64,000 nucleotides of DNA from G965227875 sp965227875 (lineage in GTDB: Bacteria; Pseudomonadota; Alphaproteobacteria; Rhizobiales; JAJFHC01). Under the pieces are notes generated by a model that was not told where the DNA came from, ran no database searches, and saw nothing but the letters and a program-made list of their open reading frames with translations. Positions 29,312 through 37,636 of this stretch are shown here, in pieces; positions within the stretch are counted from its first letter, which is position 1, and every line of letters begins with the position of its first letter. The stretch is taken from NCBI GenBank assembly GCA_965227875.1, contig OZ245783.1, positions 4,216,001 through 4,280,000 on the forward strand. Reading direction: 5' to 3'. Position numbers and translations under genes: made by a program.

Positions 29312-29650
29312 TCAGATCGCGGCCGCCCCGGTTTCACCGGTCCGGATGCGGATCGCTTCCTCGACGTTGGAGATGAAGATCTTGCCGTCGCCGATGCGGC
29401 CGGTCTGGGCCGCGCCCTGGATGGCTTCGAGGGCCTTTTCGACCATGTCCTCGTTGAGCACGAGCTCGATCTTCACTTTCGGCAGGAAATCCACGACATA
29501 CTCGGCGCCGCGATAGAGTTCCGTGTGACCCTTCTGGCGGCCGAAACCCTTGGCCTCGGTCACGGTAATACCCTGCAGGCCCACGTCCTGCAGTGCTTCC
29601 TTCACTTCGTCCAGCTTGAACGGTTTGATTATCGCCTCGATTTTTTTCAT
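29312..29650 (-). CDS. glnB: Nitrogen regulatory protein PII
   Basis: This 112-residue trimeric signal protein senses 2-oxoglutarate and ATP/ADP and controls glutamine synthetase adenylylation and the NtrBC system. The T-loop has the uridylylation site Tyr51 in LYRGAEY, and the C-terminal signature GDGKIFI is present. Linkage to glnA favours GlnB over the transporter-linked GlnK. A sigma-54 type promoter lies about 85-100 bp upstream. Confidence 0.96.
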   Translation of the reverse strand: MKKIEAIIKPFKLDEVKEALQDVGLQGITVTEAKGFGRQKGHTELYRGAEYVVDFLPKVKIELVLNEDMVEKALEAIQGAAQTGRIGDGKIFISNVEEAIRIRTGETGAAAI

Positions 29651-29734
29651 GGCGTCATGTCCTCACGATATTTGACGTCCTGTCAGACGTGTCGACCGCT
29701 GAAGCGCGGTCCGTACTTCGTCGCTCTCGGGTTT

Positions 29735-29751
29735 AGCATCCTTCGTGCCAG
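29735..29751 (-). promoter_or_regulatory. Sigma-54 (RpoN) promoter of glnB-glnA
   Basis: The minus strand reads CTGGCACG, four bases, then ATGCT, one mismatch from the RpoN consensus YTGGCACG-N4-TTGCW. Transcription would start near 29724, giving a leader of about 75 nt to glnB. Upstream (29870-29905) GTTGCAC and ATTGCACC look like NtrC half-sites but are not well-formed palindromes. The 336-bp divergent gap (29651-29986) shows no gene. Confidence 0.6.
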
Positions 29752-29986
29752 TTTTTCCGACGCCCGTTAAGGCATTGAAAAACAACAGGCTTGTGTCGGA
29801 TGCGATGAAAAAACGGTCATAACCCGCGGCAAGTGTAGAGCCTTTGTGGCTAAAAAGCAGGCATGTTGCACAAAAAACGGGCAGGCGATTGCACCCCGGC
29901 TTTGCCCGCTTCCTGCTTCCGATTTGCCCAGAATGCGCTAAGACTTGCCGGCATAAGACGATCGCGACGAGAGGCAGCCCCCGGGA

Positions 29987-31171
29987 ATGACTGTTGCAGA
30001 ACCACAACTGAACACCGTGTTCGACAATCTCGGCACGACCATTTTCCAGGTCATGTCCGACATCGCCGTCGAGAACGAGGCGATCAACCTCGGACAGGGG
30101 TTTCCTGACGTTGACGGGCCGGCTGAGATCCTCGAGGAAGCCGCACGGGTGGTGCGCAACGGTCCGAACCAGTACCCCATGATGACGGGCGTTCCGGAGC
30201 TGCGCCAGGCGGTCGCCGATCACGACCTCCGGTTCTACGGCCTGGAGTACGACTGGAAGAGCGAGGTCGTCGTCACGTCCGGGGCGACCGAGGCGCTGGC
30301 CGACTGTTTCATGGCGCTGCTCAATCCCGGCGACGAGGCCATCCTCGTCGAGCCGTTCTACGACTGCTACCTGCCCATGCTCCGGCGGTGCGGCGCCGAT
30401 GTGAAGGTGCTGTCGCTCAAGCCGCCGCAGTGGTCCTTCACGCGGGAAGACCTGGAGGCCGTGTTTTCCGATCGCACCAAGCTGATCTGCCTGAACACGC
30501 CGATGAACCCGGCCGGCAAGGTCTTCGAGCGTGCCGAGCTCGAGATGATCGCGGAGTTTCTCGAACGGCATGATGCCTACGCGGTCTGCGACGAGGTATA
30601 CGAGCACCTGACGTTCGGCGGGTGCCGGCACCTGCCGCTAGCCTGTGTCGACGGCATGCGCGACCGTGCGCTGCGCATCGGCTCGGCCGGCAAGACGTTT
30701 TCCCTGACCGGCTGGAAAGTCGGGTACATTTCCGGCCCGGCCCAGCTCATGTCCGCGGTGGCCAAGGCGCACCAGTTCGTGACCTTCACGACCCCGCCCG
30801 CGCTGCAATATGCCGTGGCCCTCGGGCTCAACCAGTCCGGAGACTACTACGACAGCCTCGCCGGCGAACTGGAAGCCAAGCGCGACCTCCTGAGCGGCAC
30901 GCTCGAGCGCATCGGCCTGCCCGTGCTGCCTTGCGACGGCACCTACTTTCTCACTGCCGACGTCGCCCGCTTCGGGTTCAACGGCAGCGATCTCGACTTC
31001 TGCAAGCATATTGCGGTGAACGCGAAGGTGGCCGCGGTGCCGATGAGCGCCTTCTACCATCCCGACACGAAGGACGTGCCCAACTCGCTCGTGCGCTTCT
31101 GTTTCTGCAAGCGCGACGAGGTCATGGAGGAAGCCGCAGCGAGGCTCGAACGCTTTCTCGGTGCCGCCTGA
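29987..31171 (+). CDS. Class I/II pyridoxal-phosphate aminotransferase
   Basis: This 394-residue fold-type I aminotransferase shows NLGQGFPDVDGP at the substrate-binding N-terminus, SGATEAL, NTPMNPAGKVF, DEVYEHLTF, and the PLP lysine in SAGKTFSLTGWK. The wording is close to the kynurenine/glutamine transaminase-like group that also includes methionine and succinyldiaminopimelate aminotransferases, so the substrate is uncertain. It is divergent from glnB and precedes nnrDE by 36 bp, possibly as one transcript. Confidence 0.9.
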   Translation: MTVAEPQLNTVFDNLGTTIFQVMSDIAVENEAINLGQGFPDVDGPAEILEEAARVVRNGPNQYPMMTGVPELRQAVADHDLRFYGLEYDWKSEVVVTSGATEALADCFMALLNPGDEAILVEPFYDCYLPMLRRCGADVKVLSLKPPQWSFTREDLEAVFSDRTKLICLNTPMNPAGKVFERAELEMIAEFLERHDAYAVCDEVYEHLTFGGCRHLPLACVDGMRDRALRIGSAGKTFSLTGWKVGYISGPAQLMSAVAKAHQFVTFTTPPALQYAVALGLNQSGDYYDSLAGELEAKRDLLSGTLERIGLPVLPCDGTYFLTADVARFGFNGSDLDFCKHIAVNAKVAAVPMSAFYHPDTKDVPNSLVRFCFCKRDEVMEEAAARLERFLGAA

Positions 31172-31207
31172 CGGGCGCGCCGCCGCCGACGGAGACATCC
31201 ACCGCCC

Positions 31208-32704
31208 ATGGCCGCAGAGATCCTGACAACCGAACAGATGTATGCCGCCGACCGCTTCGCCATGGACGGCGGTATCCCCGGCACGGTGCTGATGGAAGCC
31301 GCCGGCAAGGCGTGCGCCGACGAGATCTGCCGCCGTCACGCGCCGCGGCCGGTCTCCGTGCTCTGCGGCACGGGCAACAATGGCGGCGACGGCTTCGTCA
31401 TCGCGCGGCTCCTGGCGGGCAGGGGCTGGCCGGCGACGGTCTGCCTTCTTGGCGACAGGGACCGCGTCGCGGGCGATGCGGCGGCGATGCTCGACAGATG
31501 GACCGGACCCGTCGTCGATGCCCGGACCGATGACCTGCCGGACGCCCGTGCGGGCGGCCTGGTGGTCGACGCGCTGTTCGGCGCGGGTCTGACCCGGCCC
31601 CTCGAGGGCAGGGCGGCCGACCTGGCCGGGCTGGTCAACGCGAGCGGCGCCACCGTCGTGGCGGTCGACGTGCCGAGCGGGGTGGACGGAACCACCGGGG
31701 CGACCGGCGGCGCGGTCTTCGATGCGGAACTGACCGTCACCTTCTTTCGGGCCAAACCAGGACACCTGTTGCTGCCGGGCAGGTCGCATTGCGGCGAACT
31801 GGTCGTCGCCGACATCGGCATCCCGGACAGCGCCTGTACCCACGTGAAGTCATCCGCCTGGCACAACGCGCGGGACGTGTGGTCTGCCGCATTTCCGGTT
31901 CCCGACCTCCATGGGCACAAATATGCGCGCGGCCATGCGGTCGTGCTATCTGGCGGGCCCGAATCAACCGGCGCGGCGCGCCTTGCCGCCCGCGGAGCCC
32001 TGAGGGCGGGGGCGGGCCTCGTCACCGTGGCCTCGCCTGGTCTCGCCATGGCGGTGAATGCCACGCATCTGACCGCGATCATGCTGCGCCGCGTGGACGA
32101 TGCCGATGATCTCGCCGGCATGCTGGAAGACCGCCGCCTCAACAGCGTCGTCGCGGGACCGGGCCTTGGCGTCGGCGAACCGACACGCCAGAAAGTCCGG
32201 ACGGTACTGGCCTCAGGCGCACATGCGGTGCTCGACGCTGATGCGCTCACCTCCTTCGACGGTGCCCCGGAAGCCCTGTTCGCGAGAATCGCGAGACGAC
32301 GGGCCGCCACTGTGCTGACGCCCCATGACGGGGAGTTCGCCCGCCTTTTCCCCGACATCGCCAGAACGGCGGCGGACCATCTCACGTCCGCGCGTCACGC
32401 CGCCCGGCGCAGCGGCGCGATATGCGTGCGCAAGGGCCCGACGACGGTGATCGCCGCTCCGGACGGGCGTGCGGCTCTCAACACCAACGCGCCACCCGAT
32501 CTCGCGACGGCGGGTTCCGGCGACGTTCTCGCCGGCATCGTCTCGGGCCTGCTTGCGCAGGGTATGCCGGGCTTCGAAGCCGCCTGCGCGGCGGTGTGGA
32601 TGCACGGCGAGGCCGGCCGGCTTTGCGGCCGCGGCCTCATCGCCGAAGACCTGCCGGACATGCTGCGGACGGTGCTTGCGAACATGGATAGCGGAGGAAC
32701 CTGA
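31208..32704 (+). CDS. nnr: Bifunctional NAD(P)HX epimerase/dehydratase
   Basis: This 498-residue fused enzyme repairs hydrated NADH and NADPH. The N-terminal half (about 1-210) is the epimerase (YjeF_N), with CGTGNNGGDGFV. The C-terminal half (about 225-490) is the ADP- or ATP-dependent dehydratase, with GPGLGVGE, VLTPHDGEFARL and the catalytic ATAGSGDVLAG motif. The order and size match E. coli Nnr (YjeF). The last base of its TGA overlaps the ATG of the following acetyltransferase. Confidence 0.95.
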   Translation: MAAEILTTEQMYAADRFAMDGGIPGTVLMEAAGKACADEICRRHAPRPVSVLCGTGNNGGDGFVIARLLAGRGWPATVCLLGDRDRVAGDAAAMLDRWTGPVVDARTDDLPDARAGGLVVDALFGAGLTRPLEGRAADLAGLVNASGATVVAVDVPSGVDGTTGATGGAVFDAELTVTFFRAKPGHLLLPGRSHCGELVVADIGIPDSACTHVKSSAWHNARDVWSAAFPVPDLHGHKYARGHAVVLSGGPESTGAARLAARGALRAGAGLVTVASPGLAMAVNATHLTAIMLRRVDDADDLAGMLEDRRLNSVVAGPGLGVGEPTRQKVRTVLASGAHAVLDADALTSFDGAPEALFARIARRRAATVLTPHDGEFARLFPDIARTAADHLTSARHAARRSGAICVRKGPTTVIAAPDGRAALNTNAPPDLATAGSGDVLAGIVSGLLAQGMPGFEAACAAVWMHGEAGRLCGRGLIAEDLPDMLRTVLANMDSGGT

Positions 32705-33219
32705 TGACGAGCCGTATTCTGCGCGACGCAGTTGCGGACGACGTGCCGGCGCTGCTCGAGATCTACAACCACTATGTGATCAACACCCACATCACGTTCG
32801 ATGTGGTGCCGCTCACGCTCGACGAACGCATGGCGTGGTTCGAGAAGTTCGCGGAGTCCCCGCGCAACCGCCTGGTGGTGCTGGAGGAGGACGGCGTCAT
32901 CTGCGGATATGCCCACAGCCTGCCGTTCCGGCCGAAGAAGGCCTACGAGACGACGGTCGAAACGACGGTCTACGTGAATCCCGACAAGCACGGCGGCGGC
33001 CGGGGCAGGGCGCTTCTCGGTCACCTGATCGAGAAACTCGGGGACGAGGATGTCCACAGCGCGCTCGGCGGGGTCGCCCAGCCCAATGACGCATCGAACC
33101 GTCTCCACCTCTCGCTCGGCTACCGGCCGATCGGCACCTTCGGCGAGGTGGGACGCAAGTTCGGGCGCTATTTCGACGTCACCTGGTACGAACGCAGGTT
33201 TCCCGCCGGTCGAGAGTGA
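32704..33219 (+). CDS. GNAT-family N-acetyltransferase
   Basis: This 171-residue acetyltransferase resembles the phosphinothricin/methionine-sulfoximine acetyltransferase group (Pat/MddA): IYNHYVINTHITFD near the start, then ETTVYVNPDKHGGGRGRALL, which carries the acetyl-CoA pyrophosphate loop, and FHEVGRKF-like GTFGEVGRKFGRYFDV. The usual VGYAYAxPFR is present as ICGYAHSLPFR. The physiological amine is unknown. It is coupled to nnr by a one-base stop/start overlap. Confidence 0.88.
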   Translation: MTSRILRDAVADDVPALLEIYNHYVINTHITFDVVPLTLDERMAWFEKFAESPRNRLVVLEEDGVICGYAHSLPFRPKKAYETTVETTVYVNPDKHGGGRGRALLGHLIEKLGDEDVHSALGGVAQPNDASNRLHLSLGYRPIGTFGEVGRKFGRYFDVTWYERRFPAGRE

Positions 33220-33299
33220 CCCGGAGTCTGGCATCCGACTTGCGGCCACTCCCGCAAGAGGAACGGATCTTGTGCCGTTCTGATACAGGGAGAACCCAA

Positions 33300-33449
33300 A
33301 TGGCCCTTTTTCTCGGCATGATCGTGTTCGGCTGGTTGCTGATCGCGTCATTTGCCCAGGACCTCATCCCCTCCGATGTCCTGGTTCTGATCGCGGCGGG
33401 TCTGCTTTACCTGCTCTATATGGGAATTCTCTTCTTCAGGACGCGATAG
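33300..33449 (+). CDS. Small two-helix membrane protein, hypothetical
   Basis: This 49-residue protein consists almost entirely of two hydrophobic stretches (about residues 3-20 and 27-45) joined by DLIPSD and ending in a basic FRTR. CAGGGAGAA precedes the ATG at a good distance, which decides this start over a longer frame from 33216. Coding is supported by the ribosome site and composition only; I recognise no family. Confidence 0.5.
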   Translation: MALFLGMIVFGWLLIASFAQDLIPSDVLVLIAAGLLYLLYMGILFFRTR

Positions 33450-33509
33450 GGCCATTTCGGCCGCGTCGAAAATGAGCGAAATTCCGTCTGGCGGTTTTGA
33501 AAGCGCCTG

Positions 33510-33518
33510 TGCTATAGA
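33510..33518 (+). promoter_or_regulatory. Extended -10 element for tRNA-Leu
   Basis: TGCTATAGA ends 33 bp before the mature tRNA and matches the extended -10 form (TGn-TATAnn). No strong -35 hexamer sits at the right distance (a GGCGGT-like stretch only). Confidence 0.35.
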
Positions 33519-33551
33519 GCGCGGAATTGCGCGCAGCCAGTCCGCCGGCTC

Positions 33552-33636
<85 letters not shown>

Positions 33637-33746
33637 AGATGCATGGATTTCACAAGACGGCGCAGCCGGTCGAACCGTTATCCGGGCTGCACGCTTATGA
33701 CAGGAATTACGCCCGGATGGCGGCCATCCGGACACAGGAAAGTTGA

Positions 33747-35123
33747 ATGGCAATGGAAATCGTCGAATCCGTAAACGAAGGTCTCAAGCGGGAACTCAAA
33801 GTGGTGATCCCGGCCGCCGAACTGGAAGACCGGCTCTCGAACCGGCTCAATGAGATCAAGGGTCAGGTCCGTCTGAACGGGTTCCGCCCGGGCAAGGTGC
33901 CCGTCGCCCATCTGCGCAAGACCTACGGACGCTCCGTCATGGCCGAGGTCGTGCAGGAGACGGTCACGCAGTCTTCCCAGAAAGCCCTCGAGGACAGGGA
34001 CGAGCGCCCGGCCTTCCAGCCCGAGATTTCCTTCACAGAAGATGCCGACGAGATCGAGCAGGTCATGTCCGGCAAGGCCGATCTGTCCTACACCATGGCG
34101 TTCGAGGTCATCCCGCCGGTCGACCTGATCGACTTCTCCACGCTCTCCCTCGAGAAACCGGTATGTGAGGTCGGTGACACCCATATCGAGGAAGCGATGC
34201 AGCGCATCGCGTCCAGCCAGCGCGACTTCGAGGCCAAGGACGGCGCGGCGGAAACCGGCGATCGCGTGACGATCGACTTCGTCGGCAAGATCGACGGCGA
34301 GGCCTTCGAAGGCGGATCCGCGGAAGACGCGCCGCTCGAACTTGGCAGCAACTCCTTCATCCCCGGCTTCGAGGACCAGCTCGTCGGCGCGAAGGCCGGT
34401 GACAGCGTCGAGGTCAAGGTCACGTTCCCGGCCGATTACGGCGCGGACAACCTCGCCGGCAAGGATGCGGTGTTCGACGTCACCGTCAAGGAAGTCGCAG
34501 CCCCCAAGGATGTCGAGATCAATGACGAGCTCGCCTCGCGCCTCGGCATGGAAAACCTCGAGAAGCTGCGCGAAGCGGTGAAGGAACAGGTCGAAAACGA
34601 GTTCAACCAGGTCTCGAAGGCGAAGCTGAAGCGCGCCATGCTCGACAAGCTCGACGAAGCGCACCAGTTCGAGCTGCCCGAGAAGCTGGTCGACCAGGAA
34701 TTCGAGCAGGTCTGGCACCAGGTGACCCACGAGATGGAGCACGCCAAGACCACGTTCGAGGACGAGGACACGACCGAAGAAGCCGCGCGCGAGGAGTACC
34801 GCAAGATCGCCGAGCGCCGCGTGCGCCTCGGCCTGGTTCTCGGCGCCGTTGGCGAGAAGAACGACATCACCGTCTCTGACGAGGAACTGAACCGGGGTCT
34901 CATGGATCGCCTGCGCCAGTTTCCCGGTCAGGAGCGCGAGGTCTACGACTTCTACCAGAAGAACCCCCAGGCGCTGGCCGAAGTGCGCGCGCCCATCTTC
35001 GAGCAGAAGGTCGTCGACTTCATTTCGGAACTGGCCGACGTCAAGGAAGTCAAGGTCGACCAGGACGAACTGTACCGCGATCCCGAGGACGAGGACGCCG
35101 GAGCCGCGTCCGCAGCCTCCTGA
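33747..35123 (+). CDS. tig: Trigger factor
   Basis: This 458-residue ribosome-bound chaperone folds nascent chains. It has the N-terminal ribosome-binding domain with the GFRPGKVP signature loop near residue 46, an FKBP-type prolyl isomerase domain at about 160-245 (GDRVTIDFVGKIDGE), and a long helical C-terminal domain ending in an acidic tail. The ATG at 33747 follows AGGAAAGTTGA. It heads the usual tig-clpP-clpX-lon series. Confidence 0.97.
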   Translation: MAMEIVESVNEGLKRELKVVIPAAELEDRLSNRLNEIKGQVRLNGFRPGKVPVAHLRKTYGRSVMAEVVQETVTQSSQKALEDRDERPAFQPEISFTEDADEIEQVMSGKADLSYTMAFEVIPPVDLIDFSTLSLEKPVCEVGDTHIEEAMQRIASSQRDFEAKDGAAETGDRVTIDFVGKIDGEAFEGGSAEDAPLELGSNSFIPGFEDQLVGAKAGDSVEVKVTFPADYGADNLAGKDAVFDVTVKEVAAPKDVEINDELASRLGMENLEKLREAVKEQVENEFNQVSKAKLKRAMLDKLDEAHQFELPEKLVDQEFEQVWHQVTHEMEHAKTTFEDEDTTEEAAREEYRKIAERRVRLGLVLGAVGEKNDITVSDEELNRGLMDRLRQFPGQEREVYDFYQKNPQALAEVRAPIFEQKVVDFISELADVKEVKVDQDELYRDPEDEDAGAASAAS

Positions 35124-35283
35124 CAAGGAGGCCGCCTCGCGCCTCGCGCGCGGGTTTACACTTCGGTGATCGAATCGCACTAGGGTGGCCGCTGTTTCCC
35201 GCTCGGCCGTTCCGAATCAGGTGCGCCGGTTCCAGAGTCATAGTCAGCCGGACAGTTCCGGCAAGCTGAGGATGTGCATAGCC

Positions 35284-35919
35284 ATGCGTGACCCGATCGA
35301 TACCTACATGAATACGCTCGTCCCCATGGTGGTCGAGCAGACCAACCGCGGCGAACGCGCCTACGACATTTATTCGCGCCTGCTCAAGGAGCGCATCATC
35401 TTCGTCGTCGGTCCCGTCGAGGACCACATGGCCTCTCTCGTTACGGCACAGCTGCTGTTTCTCGAGGCGGAGAATCCCAAAAAGGAAATCTCGATGTACA
35501 TCAACTCGCCGGGCGGCGTGGTGACATCGGGAATGGCCATCTACGACACCATGCAGTTCATTCGCCCCGCGGTGTCCACCCTGTGCACGGGCCAGGCGGC
35601 ATCCATGGGATCGCTGCTTCTGGCCGCTGGCCAGAAAGACATGCGTTTCGCCCTGCCGAATGCCCGCATCATGGTTCACCAGCCTTCCGGCGGTTTCCAG
35701 GGCCAGGCGAGCGACATCGAGCTTCACGCCAGGGAAATCCTTGCCTTGCGCGGACGCCTGAACGCGATCTACGCCGAGCACACCGGCCAGCCGGTGAAGA
35801 AGATCGAGGAAGCGCTCGAGCGCGACAATTTCATGACGGCGGAAGCCGCGAAGGAATTCGGTCTCATCGACCAGGTGCTCGCCAAGCGGGAAGTGACCGA
35901 AGGCGAGGAAGATTCGTGA
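35284..35919 (+). CDS. clpP: ATP-dependent Clp protease proteolytic subunit
   Basis: This 211-residue serine peptidase forms the tetradecameric chamber used by ClpX and ClpA. The triad is Ser107 (QAASMGS), His132 (MVHQPSGG) and Asp181 (ERDNF), with the exact spacing of E. coli ClpP. The ATG at 35284 has GAGG 13 bases upstream; an ATG at 35272 is too close to that site. A 160-bp gap separates it from tig. Confidence 0.97.
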   Translation: MRDPIDTYMNTLVPMVVEQTNRGERAYDIYSRLLKERIIFVVGPVEDHMASLVTAQLLFLEAENPKKEISMYINSPGGVVTSGMAIYDTMQFIRPAVSTLCTGQAASMGSLLLAAGQKDMRFALPNARIMVHQPSGGFQGQASDIELHAREILALRGRLNAIYAEHTGQPVKKIEEALERDNFMTAEAAKEFGLIDQVLAKREVTEGEEDS

Positions 35920-36148
35920 TTTCCGCCGCGTCTGGCACGGCATGTGCATCAGCCGTGTTAATGAATTCTTGATCAGTGCATTGGTAGCATGCTGAGATAG
36001 TGATTCGATGGTGGAGAGGTCGTCCTGCGAGGTGTCGTCTCCCGTTGTCTAAGGCGGCCTTGCATCCCATATTGGTGTACTGGTCCGAAACGCGCCCGCC
36101 TGCTACCCTGTCCCAGGGCGGGCGTCGAACAGAAGTCAGGGAGTCTCC

Positions 36149-37414
36149 ATGAGCAAAGTTGGCGGAAGCGACTCGAAGAACACACTCTACTGTTCGTTCT
36201 GCGGCAAGAGTCAGCATGAAGTCCGTAAACTGATCGCCGGTCCGACCGTATTCATCTGCGACGAATGCGTCGAACTGTGCATGGACATCATCCGCGAAGA
36301 GAACAAGAGCTCTCTGGTCAAGTCCAGCGACGGCGTTCCCACGCCGCTCGAAATCTGCGAAGTCCTCGACGACTACGTGATCGGCCAGGCCCACGCCAAG
36401 CGGGTGCTCTCGGTCGCGGTGCACAACCACTACAAGCGGCTCAACCACGCCGGCAAGAACAACGACGTCGAACTGGCGAAGTCGAACATCCTCCTGATCG
36501 GTCCGACCGGTTGCGGCAAGACGCTGCTGGCCCAGACGCTGGCGCGCATTCTCGACGTGCCGTTCACCATGGCCGACGCGACCACGCTGACCGAAGCGGG
36601 TTACGTGGGCGAGGATGTCGAGAACATCATTCTCAAGTTGCTCCAGGCCGCCGACTACAACGTCGAGCGCGCGCAGCGCGGCATCGTCTATATCGACGAG
36701 GTCGACAAGATCAGCCGCAAGGCGGACAACCCGTCCATCACGCGCGACGTGTCGGGCGAGGGCGTCCAGCAGGCGCTGCTCAAGATCATGGAAGGAACGG
36801 TCGCGAGCGTCCCGCCCCAGGGTGGCCGCAAGCATCCGCAGCAGGAATTCCTGCAGGTGGACACGACGAATATCCTCTTCATCTGCGGCGGCGCCTTCGC
36901 CGGCCTCGAGAAGATCATCGGCCAGCGCGGCAAGAGCACGTCCATCGGCTTCGGTGCACAGGTCGAGGCCGAGGATGAGCGTCGCACCGGCGAGATACTG
37001 AAGACCGTCGAACCGGAAGACCTTCTGAAGTTCGGCCTGATCCCGGAATTCGTCGGCCGTGTGCCGGTCCTCGCCACGCTTGAGGACCTCGACACGGACG
37101 CCCTGGTTCAGATCCTGTCGACGCCGAAGAACGCGCTCGTCAAGCAGTACCAGCGTCTCTTCGAAATGGAAGACGTCAAGCTGACCTTCGCCGACGAAGC
37201 GCTTCGCGCAATCTCGAAGAAGGCCATCGAACGCCGCACCGGCGCCCGTGGCCTGCGCTCGATCATGGAATCCATTCTCCTGGAGACGATGTTCGACCTG
37301 CCGAGCATGGACGGTGTCGAGGAGGTCGTGATCTCGCACGACGTCGTCGACGGGTCCGCGAGCCCGCTGCACATCTATGCGGACCGGGCCGAAGATGTCG
37401 AAACGAGTGCGTGA
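36149..37414 (+). CDS. clpX: Clp protease ATP-binding subunit ClpX
   Basis: This 421-residue AAA+ unfoldase feeds substrates to ClpP. It has an N-terminal zinc-binding domain with Cys15, Cys18, Cys37 and Cys40, a Walker A GPTGCGKT near residue 118, Walker B YIDEVDKI, the ClpP-contact IGF loop in STSIGFG, and a normal length. It lies 229 bp after clpP and probably has its own promoter there. Confidence 0.98.
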   Translation: MSKVGGSDSKNTLYCSFCGKSQHEVRKLIAGPTVFICDECVELCMDIIREENKSSLVKSSDGVPTPLEICEVLDDYVIGQAHAKRVLSVAVHNHYKRLNHAGKNNDVELAKSNILLIGPTGCGKTLLAQTLARILDVPFTMADATTLTEAGYVGEDVENIILKLLQAADYNVERAQRGIVYIDEVDKISRKADNPSITRDVSGEGVQQALLKIMEGTVASVPPQGGRKHPQQEFLQVDTTNILFICGGAFAGLEKIIGQRGKSTSIGFGAQVEAEDERRTGEILKTVEPEDLLKFGLIPEFVGRVPVLATLEDLDTDALVQILSTPKNALVKQYQRLFEMEDVKLTFADEALRAISKKAIERRTGARGLRSIMESILLETMFDLPSMDGVEEVVISHDVVDGSASPLHIYADRAEDVETSA

Positions 37415-37636
37415 CGGGAAAGCCACAACCATTTCGCGCATTTCCGGGTCAAGTGCCTCGCGCACTTGACCTCTTCGCAGAAGAACGCCACCTATCTTGC
37501 AGTGCGAAGCTGTTGACGATTCGCGGTTTCGGCCGGGCGCGTGCGCCCCGCCTGCCGCGAAGATCGCACGGTCGCATGTACGCATGCCTCGCAAAGAGGG
37601 TGCGTCCCCTTACATCTATCGAAAGGTGATCATTCC

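Noticed and set aside
37465..37497. Heat-shock (RpoH) promoter before lon: CTTG and CCTATCT
   Set aside because: The two elements are 22 bases apart; the alphaproteobacterial form needs about 17-18.
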